From the NCBI GenBank assembly GCA_003249955.1, contig QKHS01000054.1, positions 1-43,509 on the forward strand: a DNA stretch of 43,509 nucleotides, written 5' to 3'. The stretch is from Bacteroidales bacterium. Lineage in GTDB: Bacteria > Bacteroidota > Bacteroidia > Bacteroidales > ML635J-15. Under the pieces are notes generated by a model that ran no database searches, had not been told where the DNA came from, and saw only the letters and a list, made by a program, of their open reading frames with translations. This document shows, piece after piece, positions 23,330-32,141 of the stretch. The position numbers were made by a program, and so were the translations under genes. Within the stretch, counting starts at the first letter, position 1. Each line of letters opens with the position of its first letter.

Positions 23330-24052
23330 CTAGTTTTTATCACGTTTTGCGTTTAACAACTGCATAATTTCTTTATTTAACTTTTCCTTGTGTTCTTTCA
23401 GAAATGCAGCAACTTCCGGGGCTAAATCTGCTTTAAGCCAGACGGAAATTTTATTTATCTCTCCCGATAAATACAGGATTTCCGGATCATTGTTTTTTTG
23501 AGATGACGATTTTGTCAAAAGTTTTCCGTCATCATCGAATTCAAACTCCGAAATGTACCCATGCAAGTTGAATTTTTCTTTCAAAAAGACTTCATGTTTG
23601 TATTTTACAATCTTTTTCTTCTTATTAAGTTTTCCGGCACTTGTTTTAAAACCCGAAAAGTTTATTCGTGTAGCACTGTCCTGTAATATTGTCTGACCAA
23701 TAGACTGCCCCCAGTTCCGAATATCGCTTTCACCCGAAAGTGGGGCATTTTCTACTTTACAAAAAACTTCTCCCTGATAAATATAAAAAATGTCAAGCTT
23801 TTTTGGCAGGTTGCCTACCCAGTTGCGCTTTTGCTCGTTGTACCATATCACAATTGAAACGCCGATTAAGCCAAATGTAGAATATATCTCAAGCCAGTTA
23901 CTCCATTGCTCTGTAAAACTTAACTCGCAGGAGCAACAACATATCACATAAATTACAATTCCTGTTAACGTGAATATAATTGCTGCCCATATTTGCACTT
24001 TGGAAATTTCCCAAATAAACGGCCACAATTTTTTTGATTCTCTTTTCGACAT
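23330..24052 (-). CDS. two-helix membrane protein embedded in the type III cas operon
   Basis: A 240-aa protein with a basic N-terminus (MSKRESKKLWPF), two hydrophobic helices (about residues 20-41, WAAIIFTLTGIVIYVICCC; about 52-68, YSTFGLIGVSIVIWYNE) and a cytosolic domain of about 170 residues beginning KLDIFYIYQGEVFCKVENAP. The positive-inside rule puts both ends in the cytosol. I recognise no CARF, SAVED, HEPN or nuclease motif. The gene lies 23 bp after the Cas7-insertion gene and before cas6 on the same strand, so it belongs to the operon. With Cas10 keeping GGDD and no known effector nearby, this is the best candidate for a membrane effector or anchor. Confidence 0.75.
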   Translation of the reverse strand: MSKRESKKLWPFIWEISKVQIWAAIIFTLTGIVIYVICCCSCELSFTEQWSNWLEIYSTFGLIGVSIVIWYNEQKRNWVGNLPKKLDIFYIYQGEVFCKVENAPLSGESDIRNWGQSIGQTILQDSATRINFSGFKTSAGKLNKKKKIVKYKHEVFLKEKFNLHGYISEFEFDDDGKLLTKSSSQKNNDPEILYLSGEINKISVWLKADLAPEVAAFLKEHKEKLNKEIMQLLNAKRDKN

Positions 24053-24075
24053 AATTAAAAGGTTTTAATGTTTAA

Positions 24076-26232
24076 TTACTTTCCAAAACTGTCTCTGATA
24101 TTTTTCGGATTATCAAGCACTTCCCTTTTACGGAATTCTTTTTTAACATCCATATAATTTGTTTCATCCAACCACTTTTGAGAAGTTTGTTTTGCCGGGT
24201 CGTATTCAAGCATGGCTTTTAACTGAACGAACCGTTCGCATTTCCATAGATCGCCCGAATTTTCACCAATAGATTTACATACAAAACCGGCAAATTCTTT
24301 CTTAAAATCGTTATTTGCTGACCTTTCCTGCAAGTTCCAGTTTCCATTGTTGTCAAGTATCTTTGAATATCGTTCAGGGCGATTCTGCAGCACTAGTTCA
24401 GGGGTAATTCTTATTGTTCCCAGTCCATAAGGTTTGCCAAGCCCGATTTTATGACAGCAGTTTTCAGGCAAATCTAGGGCAAACAGTAATGCGCCCAATT
24501 CATTGTTGCTTAGGTTCTCGAAACGAATACGGCCGGTGAAGGTATTGTGGCTATCAAGTGCTTTAATGAATGAAAACATTGGACTCGAAATATTCAGTTT
24601 ACGATGGTTTGCAAAGAAGTATTTTTTAAGAATTTCGATGGTTTCAGTATTTACATTACTCAAATCTCCTTTAAATACCAGTTTTTCGACACCGTTGGCA
24701 TATACATCTAACAGAGCTTGATGCGTATCAATTAGATTGGCGATATAACGTCCGGGATTTTGCAATTTTAGATGGTTAAGGAATATTTCAAATTCCTGTT
24801 TCTTTACTATAAATTCTTTCGGACTATGTCCCGTAATACGGTGCCAATATGATTTATACCCCCTGATTACCACATTTTCGTCATCCCAATGCCTGAGTTT
24901 TTTAACGGGAGTTTTAACCCCATCCGGTTGTTCAAGATATAGCTGGAACGATGTCGGGTTTGGTGTTCCGAGAATATCTAATACGCTATCTTTATTAAAT
25001 TCTGGGGTCGCACAGACAGAATCTTCGAAAAACACTCTGCCTGCTATGGTTTCTTTAGAATTTTTATCATCGGTTATTCCAAATATCCTGGATGCAAAAT
25101 CTTTTTTACCATCAATAAGATGATCGGGATATAAATGTTGTTTAACTTTAGAAGTGTATGGTAACCTGTAGTTTTTAGTATTCCCAATGGAACTGACATT
25201 TCCATTTGTATCTGTCTGGTAAAAAACAGGAAACCCTATTTCAGAATGTTTAGAAAGACCTGCTTCTTTTACCACGTCAGGCCCTTTCCTGTTCTTATCT
25301 TCAAGATACTCTTTTATGAGGGTTTCGTTTCTGCCAATTATTACACCTGGTTCTTTTTTATTGCGACCTGCTATTGTATATTTTCTTTGGCCAGATCTTA
25401 TTACCCATATATTATCTTCTTTATTAAAAAATGTATTTTTACTTGATTCATCTTTCACGTCACTTACTAATTCTGATTGTACCAAAATATAGCTTGCCAA
25501 ATCCTTTTTAAACAATATCCCTACCTTTGTTTGCTTGTTAATTTCATCATGATATTTATCGCGTAGGTTGGGTAAGCTATCTGCAAAAGACCTGAAATAA
25601 AACCTGCTGTCGTTAATAAAATCCATTTTTGAGAATGAAACTATTTCGACAAGCGACCTGATCATACCCCGCATGGAAGATCCGGGTATAACCGGCTTGC
25701 CATTAATAATAATAAAATCGGCATTATTTCCCCGGATGAACAAAGGCGTTTTGTTTTCAATTTTTATGTCGATATATCCCGTATTTTTACCGTTTTCATA
25801 TTTATCAAACTTTACGTCCTGAACATCAGAAGGGATTATCTTTTCGTTTAAGGGCACAAAATTGTATGGAGAACGGGCAGAACGAGGATTTTTATCCAGT
25901 GCTCCATGTCCATTGTTATGTTTCGATATGTTTTTTACAGAATTATCTGCATTTTTTGCATTATTACCCCCCTTTTTTTCATTATAATTCTTAAAAGATT
26001 TGTTTCGCCTTGTATCGCGGGTATCCCTTTTTTCAGGAACAAACGGCTCAGGCTTTTTAATCTCGTCGTCACCTTTCTTTAGCAGAACAGGTTGCCCGTT
26101 GATTCTTTTTACCTGAATTTCGGCATTATTCCAGTCGGCAGGGATATTTCTCCAGTTAATGCTCATTTTTTTACCATCGGCATAAGATATTTCCCAGCCG
26201 TTTCCTTTCTTCGATATTTTTGCTGTTTCCAT
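24076..26232 (-). CDS. large RAMP protein, TIGR03986 type (Cas7 with insertion)
   Basis: A 718-aa protein. The N-terminal 60 residues form a small beta domain (GWEISYADGKKMSINWRNIP), followed by a basic low-complexity linker (about residues 65-140, many K, N and R). The RAMP core begins at FVPLNEKIIPSDVQ and contains FIRGNNADFIIINGKPVIPG with SSMRGMIRSLVEI, the Cas7 thumb/finger signature; the late glycine-rich loop is IGLGKPYGLGTIRIT (about residue 600). Between them lies a long insertion. This matches the TIGR03986 family and the Cas7-insertion subunit of III-Dv complexes. It probably contacts one end of the crRNA-target duplex. It starts two bases after csx19. Confidence 0.82.
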   Translation of the reverse strand: METAKISKKGNGWEISYADGKKMSINWRNIPADWNNAEIQVKRINGQPVLLKKGDDEIKKPEPFVPEKRDTRDTRRNKSFKNYNEKKGGNNAKNADNSVKNISKHNNGHGALDKNPRSARSPYNFVPLNEKIIPSDVQDVKFDKYENGKNTGYIDIKIENKTPLFIRGNNADFIIINGKPVIPGSSMRGMIRSLVEIVSFSKMDFINDSRFYFRSFADSLPNLRDKYHDEINKQTKVGILFKKDLASYILVQSELVSDVKDESSKNTFFNKEDNIWVIRSGQRKYTIAGRNKKEPGVIIGRNETLIKEYLEDKNRKGPDVVKEAGLSKHSEIGFPVFYQTDTNGNVSSIGNTKNYRLPYTSKVKQHLYPDHLIDGKKDFASRIFGITDDKNSKETIAGRVFFEDSVCATPEFNKDSVLDILGTPNPTSFQLYLEQPDGVKTPVKKLRHWDDENVVIRGYKSYWHRITGHSPKEFIVKKQEFEIFLNHLKLQNPGRYIANLIDTHQALLDVYANGVEKLVFKGDLSNVNTETIEILKKYFFANHRKLNISSPMFSFIKALDSHNTFTGRIRFENLSNNELGALLFALDLPENCCHKIGLGKPYGLGTIRITPELVLQNRPERYSKILDNNGNWNLQERSANNDFKKEFAGFVCKSIGENSGDLWKCERFVQLKAMLEYDPAKQTSQKWLDETNYMDVKKEFRKREVLDNPKNIRDSFGK

Positions 26233-26234
26233 AC

Positions 26235-26786
26235 TTATTCGCTTTTATCGGTTTTTACTATTTCGAAGTCAACAAACCTGCTGTCGCAATAATATGCCTG
26301 GTTTATATCTTTGGTGTAGTCAATGTAATTGCGTGTAACAAGGACGATCCTGTCTTTCGAATCACTGGAAATGGATTTCAGATCTTTGTAGGGCAAGTAA
26401 TAATTTGTACCTTTCTCTTCGGCTGCAATTATCCCGTCACCGTCATTTTTGAATTCCGTTCCGTTGAGTATTTGTTTTGCAGTAACACAATCGGTTCCGG
26501 TTCCCTGTTTGTCGTGGCGTAAACGTCCTTTTAAGACACAGTTGCTACGCCACAGGTGCAATTCTTTGTCTTTATCAAAGACACGCAGTTTTACAATTTC
26601 GTCGTAATTTCGCAAATCTGTTGACCATTGGTTGTTTTCAATATCAAGAAACTCTATTTTATCGTAATACCATACAACCGCTTTGGCATTCAAGAATTCT
26701 GAAATTGCTTTTTTTATCTCATCGTCAGTGTTTACAGGCTTAACATCTGATAAGCATTGTTCCGACTTATATTTATTGTTTTCCAT
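26235..26786 (-). CDS. csx19: CRISPR-associated protein Csx19 (TIGR03984 type)
   Basis: A 183-aa protein fitting the Csx19 family, which is restricted to type III-D loci. Visible family-like segments are NYDEIVKLRVFDKDKELHLW followed by RSNCVLKGRLRHD, and the C-terminal RIVLVTRNYIDYTKDINQAY with CDSRFVDFEIV. In the structurally studied III-Dv complex Csx19 is a core subunit near Cas10 and the Cas7 backbone; no catalytic site is known. Gene spacing is 5 bp from the tandem Cas7 gene and 2 bp from the Cas7-insertion gene, so stoichiometric co-translation is likely. Confidence 0.8.
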   Translation of the reverse strand: MENNKYKSEQCLSDVKPVNTDDEIKKAISEFLNAKAVVWYYDKIEFLDIENNQWSTDLRNYDEIVKLRVFDKDKELHLWRSNCVLKGRLRHDKQGTGTDCVTAKQILNGTEFKNDGDGIIAAEEKGTNYYLPYKDLKSISSDSKDRIVLVTRNYIDYTKDINQAYYCDSRFVDFEIVKTDKSE

Positions 26787-26791
26787 GTTGT

Positions 26792-28168
26792 TTAGTTTTT
26801 GGGGATGATTTCTGAAACCAACGCGTTTATTGCTTTTATTTTATCCGTGTCAGGATTTATCAAACCTTGTTTGTCAAACTCAAAAGGGGTATTCTCTCCA
26901 TTAAGTCCTTCTATTTTAAGTAACTCCCCGACAAGAACACCTCTCCCGATGGATTTTTCGCCGCCAACTGGCAGATCCTCACACATAAGGTCTTTCATTA
27001 CCAGCAACATCAGGCCGGCTTCTTTTTCTTTATAATCCTTAATTTCGAACCGGAGTTCAATTTCTTCGTCTTTATGCCATATAGGTTGTGATTGCATTAA
27101 TGCTCCTTCGATGGTACCACCGGTAAACCTGTCGATTTTTATTCTTGGCTGAACCTGTGTTGCGTCAACATTTTCGACAATGGTTTCAAAAGTTGTCAGC
27201 CGGCCTTTATTAGCCTCTTTTTTACTTTTACCTACATAGCCGAATAAACTGTTTACTATTTTGTCTGGCTCATTGTATTCAAGCGTTTTCAGTATTTTTA
27301 ACGCCCTGTGCCGGACTGCCCCTCTTATTGATTTGGCGGATATTACCGGTTTCCCTATCGAGTTTTTTAAATGAGTTTTGTCAAGGTCAAGTTCATTGTC
27401 GGCAGAAAATATATCTGCGCGGATGATCAGAGAATTTTTAAGCGAAAACCTGCCGGTAATCCGGAGTATGTTATCCGGCTTAACTTCGAAACTTAATTTT
27501 TTATCGGATTTATAAATATTCTCAGGAGTGGTTTTTTCTTCGAGAAAATTGAACCAATTTTTATTGTCGTCTGGAAAATCAAATTTAAAGATTTCTATTT
27601 CCGAGAATTTAAGGATTCCAAAACCATTGGTTTTAAATGCCCCCTGGCGGTAATATTCATTACATCCTTTTTGCCCGATAAAATGCAGGAAATCTGTCAG
27701 TGTGTCAATATGTTTTTTGTATTCTTCCCTAACGGTAAGTTCAATATTTAGGCTAAATACAGCACCCGGTTCCAGCAATTCGTAATTGTATTTGCTTCTG
27801 TCAACAGCCAGCATGGTTTCGTGGTCTATTCCCACGCCGTCTCTTTCACAAACTTTAAATTCATCGTTTTTCAACACAAGATCGTCGATGATAATATGGC
27901 TTTGAATGGTTTTTTGGGTATCTGTTTTATCTGTTCCCCAAAAATATTCCATTAGCGATTCAATACCGTTATTGCCGTCATGTTCCCGGATCTGTTTAAA
28001 ACTTTCCCTGAGCATTCCGGCAAATCCTGAGGCCGGGATCACAGGCTTTCCGGCGCAGTTCCTTATCACCGTGAAATCAAACTCGTCGTTTTCGCCCGAT
28101 GCTATCAGCATTGGGGAGATGTTTTCCACATCAGCCCGGAATATAATTTTACCAACTATTTTATCCAT
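26792..28168 (-). CDS. cas7: tandem RAMP protein (two Cas7/Csm3-like domains; Cas7-2x type)
   Basis: A 458-aa protein made of two Csm3-like RAMP domains. Domain 1 (about 1-225) has ISPMLIASGENDEFDFTVIR then GKPVIPASGFAGMLRESF. Domain 2 (about 235-455) has IFSADNELDLDKTHL then GKPVISAKSIRGAVRHRALK and a late GGEKSIGRGVLVG loop. Each domain carries an Asp before the GKPVI strand (EFDFT; ELDLD), where target-RNA-cleaving Cas7 proteins place their catalytic Asp. The start at 28168 (MDKIVGKIIF) overlaps the upstream stop by 8 bp and removes a 30-residue non-RAMP extension. The fusion would supply two backbone positions and two cleavage sites. Confidence 0.85.
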   Translation of the reverse strand: MDKIVGKIIFRADVENISPMLIASGENDEFDFTVIRNCAGKPVIPASGFAGMLRESFKQIREHDGNNGIESLMEYFWGTDKTDTQKTIQSHIIIDDLVLKNDEFKVCERDGVGIDHETMLAVDRSKYNYELLEPGAVFSLNIELTVREEYKKHIDTLTDFLHFIGQKGCNEYYRQGAFKTNGFGILKFSEIEIFKFDFPDDNKNWFNFLEEKTTPENIYKSDKKLSFEVKPDNILRITGRFSLKNSLIIRADIFSADNELDLDKTHLKNSIGKPVISAKSIRGAVRHRALKILKTLEYNEPDKIVNSLFGYVGKSKKEANKGRLTTFETIVENVDATQVQPRIKIDRFTGGTIEGALMQSQPIWHKDEEIELRFEIKDYKEKEAGLMLLVMKDLMCEDLPVGGEKSIGRGVLVGELLKIEGLNGENTPFEFDKQGLINPDTDKIKAINALVSEIIPKN

Positions 28169-30194
28169 TTGTTTGCTGTTTTTTTGATTTAACACGTAAA
28201 AATTTAAAGAAACAGAGATAGTAGTCCTTCCTGTATTCGAATGAAGTATCCTGACCATCTGCCACCAGATTTTTAATATCTTCCCACAGGAAATAGCGGT
28301 CTAATTCTTTGTGGGCTTTTTTGCCCTCAATGCCTGACATAAAACTTTGCCATTCCTGGATACTGTTGCAATTTTGAAGGTTATATTTAAGCCTGGTGAT
28401 AAGCGAGTTCGAAATTTTAGTTGCATATTTCGCTGCTTTTCCAATTGCGTCAAATTCCATGTCGGCAATTTTTTCTGCATTTATCTGCTCCGTCAGAATT
28501 TTCTTAAGAACCTTGTGAACATAGCCTGAATCCTTAAATTCCTGCGAATTTGACGGCGGAGCCTTAATTTCTGTTCTTTCAAGATCTGATTCCAGTGTCA
28601 TTACCTTAACCCTTCCGCAACCTTCGTTTTTATGTTCACCAAGTCCTTCAAATTCCAGCTTTTCTGAATCGCAACTACCTGTAAATTCAACTTTAATGGT
28701 AGTTCCTACGGCAAATGCATTTTCGCGCGGGGTTTTGCTTTGCCATGTTCCCATGTAGTTCTCGACCCAATCCGGGGCTGAGAATATTTGCACTTCACCA
28801 ATTTTTTCGGAATAGTGATTCAGTTCATTTTTAATAATCTCCAGATCGGGAACTGCAGTTCCGTATTTATTGTAAGTTATCACCGGGCTTTGAAAAACAA
28901 TATACGCTGTTGATTTTGTTTCATTGGCTATTTTGATTGTTTCGGTTATTTTAAAATTTGTAAATTTTGCCCTTGAGTATTGAGCCGATTTGGATTTTCC
29001 TACACGATGAATTCCACCCTTCTGTTCGAACAATGCCTGTATATATTCGAGATCGGAGTGCATTCCAAGAATTTCACACCTGAAAACCTGGTTTTTATCA
29101 ATCGCTTCATAATAAAAAATGCCGCCGGCTTCCTCAGTGCTCCTTCCTGCCAGACGGTTTTTATTTCTTGACGAATGAAAACTGAAAACCGTATCAACAC
29201 TTCCAAGTTCGAGTTTCTCATTATTAATAAGAGCAAAACCAGGAATTCCTTTTAAAGGTGTTTCAGCTTCAGAGATAAACTTTGCTTTACTTTCTGTTTG
29301 GGTTTTATCGTAACCGTAAATTTTGGGTACAGGGAGCAGGTTTTCCTTAAACGCATTATTATATTTTACATTCCCTGACAGGATTATATTCTTAAAAATA
29401 TTGTTTTTGTGTGCAGGAGGATTTCCGAGTCTTTCATTCTCAATTATAAGTCCGGCTATTAACCCGCGTATTTTACCGGCAGGGATAAACTGTTCGGTAT
29501 TTACTGTATTCTGATCGCCTGTTACTTTACCGAGTATCAGTGTGTCAAGGGGTTCAATTTCGAAGCTCAGTTTAGCCCGTTCTGTTTTCTTGTTATCATA
29601 CTCTATACCTGTTTTGGTGGCAGAATTAGCATCTGTTTCCTGCAATACTTCAAATTTAACTTTCCCGAAGCCACGGTTACGGCGTGTGCCTATATATCTT
29701 AAATTTAATAATGCTTTCCGGATTAATTCCTCATTGTCGTAGGGGATGTTTTCAATAGTTGTTTCAAAATCAATCCCTTCTTTAATAAGGCGGTAATTCC
29801 GCAAAGATTTGTCTTTGGCTGTTCCGGTTGTATCATCAATTGAAGTTTGCCGGCGAACCACGGTAAAAAACTTTCTTACAGAGTTGTTTCTCAGAGTGGG
29901 ATTTTGTTTTAATTCTCTTTCCACATTGTCGTAATCCAGTATTCTAAGATCGTTAAAAGCCAGAATACCGGGAGTCTCACTTCCGGATTTGCCAAACAGT
30001 TTTTCAACAATATTATGATCTTCTCCATTTATTTCGCAAACCTCAAGGCAACTTTCCCTTAAAAGTCCTTTAAAGGTTTTTGCCTGGATATAAGGGAACC
30101 CGTAACGGCAATATTTTATCTCGGCATCAACATGAGCCGAACTTTCACCAGATGCCGGCAACACAGGCGAAAGGCTTGTCATCTTAATTTTCAT
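28161..30194 (-). CDS. csx10: Csx10-type RAMP fusion, apparent Cas7-Cas5-Cas11 layout
   Basis: A 677-aa protein. Residues 1-200 form a Cas7-like RAMP domain (YCRYGFPYIQAKTFKGLLRE, late loop RYIGTRRNRGFGKVKFE) with Asp23 in the position of a possible catalytic residue. Residues about 215-540 form a second, Cas5/Csm4-like RAMP region (LSFEIEPLDTLILGKVTGDQ, EQFIPAGKIRGLIAG, FEGLGEHKNEGCGRVKV). The last 110 residues are all-helical (AKYATKISNSLITRLKYNLQ, WQSFMSGIEGKKAHKEL), as expected for a fused small subunit, and no separate csm2/cas11 gene exists. Its start overlaps cas10 by 11 bp. Confidence 0.83.
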   Translation of the reverse strand: MKIKMTSLSPVLPASGESSAHVDAEIKYCRYGFPYIQAKTFKGLLRESCLEVCEINGEDHNIVEKLFGKSGSETPGILAFNDLRILDYDNVERELKQNPTLRNNSVRKFFTVVRRQTSIDDTTGTAKDKSLRNYRLIKEGIDFETTIENIPYDNEELIRKALLNLRYIGTRRNRGFGKVKFEVLQETDANSATKTGIEYDNKKTERAKLSFEIEPLDTLILGKVTGDQNTVNTEQFIPAGKIRGLIAGLIIENERLGNPPAHKNNIFKNIILSGNVKYNNAFKENLLPVPKIYGYDKTQTESKAKFISEAETPLKGIPGFALINNEKLELGSVDTVFSFHSSRNKNRLAGRSTEEAGGIFYYEAIDKNQVFRCEILGMHSDLEYIQALFEQKGGIHRVGKSKSAQYSRAKFTNFKITETIKIANETKSTAYIVFQSPVITYNKYGTAVPDLEIIKNELNHYSEKIGEVQIFSAPDWVENYMGTWQSKTPRENAFAVGTTIKVEFTGSCDSEKLEFEGLGEHKNEGCGRVKVMTLESDLERTEIKAPPSNSQEFKDSGYVHKVLKKILTEQINAEKIADMEFDAIGKAAKYATKISNSLITRLKYNLQNCNSIQEWQSFMSGIEGKKAHKELDRYFLWEDIKNLVADGQDTSFEYRKDYYLCFFKFLRVKSKKQQTNG

Positions 30195-31761
30195 CTATAT
30201 TCTCAATTAATATTAATAGGGTTGTTAAATAAAAATCCATCAATTCTATCTGGTCGTAATACGGTGTCAGGTTATCTTGTTCCCAGATTTTTTCTGCATT
30301 ACAGGGTAATTCCAATTTTCGTCCGTCTTTCAATTCTTTTATTTCTTTTTCAAACAATTTTTGCAGGCTTTCACTACCTGTAATTGCATCCCTGAGTGCC
30401 ATTACTTTGGTCTTTGACCAGTATTCAGAATCTGAAAACTTATTTATCCCTGATTTCAACTTGTTTATTGATTGCCTGTCGTCGTCATTATCAAACAAAC
30501 GATACGGTCCATAGTATAAACAGCCTGACTCGGTTTTATGGGTTTTTTCTCTCAAATTTTGCAATGTGCCTGAAAATGTAGTGGATGAGCAGTAATAAGA
30601 AATGTAGCATTTGCCTTCATTATCGCCCCTTACATGTCTTTTTGCCTCAGAACACAACTCGTTGGCTAGTTCGACAGCCTTATAAAAAGGGAAATGAGTT
30701 TTAACAATTGCTACCCCGGCGCAGGCTCCGTCCATAAGTTTATCCTTACTGTTTTTATCTTTTTCGCGTTCGGGTTTATCGTAAAACAATGCAATAAACT
30801 TTTCTGCTAAGTACATTCCCAGTTTGCCTTGGCAGATAAAAGTTATATCGTCGCCACCAACCAGTACAGGGCGTATCGGAAGAATAATTTTACCAGTATT
30901 ATCCTCTTTTTTCAATTTAAGGTCTGATAAACTTCCTTTTTCATACAGGTAAATAATATGTTTAATCAAGGTTTGCATCGCACCAACAGCCTTGGAAGAA
31001 ACTGCAAAAGATTTTTTTCTTAAATCAGGCAGGCTGTATATATCGGAGAAAATCTTACCCATGCCATTGCCATCAACATGCACTACCGCAATGTATGACT
31101 TTTCTTCGTCCTGCCCCAATTTCTCAATATCGTTGATAAGGGAATATTTATCTCTCAGTGCAGGATAAAATTTACAAATCTTTTTCTGAAGTTCATCCGA
31201 TTTTTCAAATTTTGCCATTGTACCGGATGAAATCCATTTTTCTCGATCACTGTAAAATAGTTCGGCACTATCGTTACTGTAGGGACAATCACCGGTAATA
31301 CCGTGTTTTTGTATGTTTGTGAGCGGAACAAATTCCGATTTTCGTTTTTTAAGGTCATTCAAAAGTTCATCAAAAGAATTTTTGTAATTACCAAGGTCAA
31401 AATTTTCTGTCATCCCGAAAGCAATCCGCAACGAAGGAAAGCAAAGAAGGCACTCCCTGCTGAACTCTTTTATAAATTGTTTTGCTTCCCCGGCACTTTT
31501 AAATAAGATAAGAGTATTTCCTCCCCCGGAATACCCTATTTCACAGTTTATATTATTCTGTTCAATTGCTATAAGATCAGGATTTTCCTTCCAGTTCCCG
31601 GAGAAGCCCTCTTTGAACAGTTCCTTTAAAATGCCGGTCATAACATCATTATACAATACATGTTCAATGATATAACTGGCACCCACGTTCTCGGTCAGCT
31701 TATTGCTGTTGAAAATGTAATTCTGGATTGACACGGTTTCGATTAATACTGCTGTACACAT
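30184..31761 (-). CDS. cas10: type III signature protein Cas10 (GGDD present, no HD domain)
   Basis: A 525-aa Cas10, short for the family. It starts directly in the first palm (LIETVSIQNYIFNSNKLTEN, then IGYSGGGNTLILF as a degenerate site) with no N-terminal HD nuclease. The second palm has VVHVDGNGMGKIFSD (about residue 227) and an intact GGDD in RPVLVGGDDITFIC (about residues 302-305), predicting cyclic oligoadenylate synthesis on target binding. The C-terminal 110 residues are helical. Without HD, single-stranded DNA cleavage by Cas10 is not expected. It is the first complete gene of the cas operon; a 39-codon ORF lies 22 bp upstream. Confidence 0.9.
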   Translation of the reverse strand: MCTAVLIETVSIQNYIFNSNKLTENVGASYIIEHVLYNDVMTGILKELFKEGFSGNWKENPDLIAIEQNNINCEIGYSGGGNTLILFKSAGEAKQFIKEFSRECLLCFPSLRIAFGMTENFDLGNYKNSFDELLNDLKKRKSEFVPLTNIQKHGITGDCPYSNDSAELFYSDREKWISSGTMAKFEKSDELQKKICKFYPALRDKYSLINDIEKLGQDEEKSYIAVVHVDGNGMGKIFSDIYSLPDLRKKSFAVSSKAVGAMQTLIKHIIYLYEKGSLSDLKLKKEDNTGKIILPIRPVLVGGDDITFICQGKLGMYLAEKFIALFYDKPEREKDKNSKDKLMDGACAGVAIVKTHFPFYKAVELANELCSEAKRHVRGDNEGKCYISYYCSSTTFSGTLQNLREKTHKTESGCLYYGPYRLFDNDDDRQSINKLKSGINKFSDSEYWSKTKVMALRDAITGSESLQKLFEKEIKELKDGRKLELPCNAEKIWEQDNLTPYYDQIELMDFYLTTLLILIENIDEN

Positions 31762-31783
31762 AATTATTATTTTGTTTAATGCT

Positions 31784-31903
31784 TTAGATTATAATAAAGT
31801 TCACGAATTCCTCAAATCCGAAATCAATCAGTATTTGTTTGATGGTAAGCATTTCGAGGTCGTAACCTCCCGGGAGAAACAGCATTTTTTGATCTTTTTT
31901 CAT
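31784..31903 (-). pseudogene. 39-codon ORF, probable N-terminal remnant of an ancillary gene
   Basis: The frame reads MKKDQKMLFLPGGYDLEMLT then IKQILIDFGFEEFVNFIII and stops 22 bp before cas10. The first 30 residues look like a genuine enzyme start (hydrophobic strand, PGGYDLEM loop, helix), not random translation, but the ORF ends before any full domain. I cannot name the family. The likely reading is a gene truncated by a deletion that fused its 5' end to the cas operon; a functional leader peptide is the alternative. A TATATTTG box lies 20 bp upstream of its ATG, so it is probably transcribed with cas10. Confidence 0.5.
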
Positions 31904-31923
31904 TTTTCAGGATGTCGGAGCAA

Positions 31924-31931
31924 CAAATATA
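31924..31931 (-). promoter_or_regulatory. candidate -7 box of the cas operon
   Basis: The minus strand reads TATATTTG, matching TAnnTTTG, 20 bp upstream of the 39-codon ORF and about 160 bp upstream of cas10. A -33 TTG is not evident. The surrounding 31904-32141 interval holds no other gene or terminator that I can support. Confidence 0.4.
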
Positions 31932-32141
31932 TAAAATATAATTGTTTATGTTGTGTCTGAAATGAAGTAAATTTTGAAAAAATATTAAAATGCTTTTGTA
32001 AAGTATTATTAAAGTGTTGGTATTGCCAGTGTAGAGTTGTGTTTTACCGGAATTTATTTTGATTATCTGTAATATTTCCGTGTTGTTTGTTGTTATGCAC
32101 GTTCAGGCTGCCTCCGCAGATAGTTGCGGTCCATTTAATAT

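Noticed and set aside
23330-24052. CorA-type or CARF-transmembrane effector
   Set aside because: There is no GMN motif, no CARF-like Rossmann pattern, and the two helices are N-terminal rather than C-terminal.
31772-31960. Plus-strand 62-aa ORF upstream of cas10
   Set aside because: It starts with TTG and overlaps the antisense 39-codon ORF, whose minus-strand reading has a better start, a promoter box and protein-like composition.
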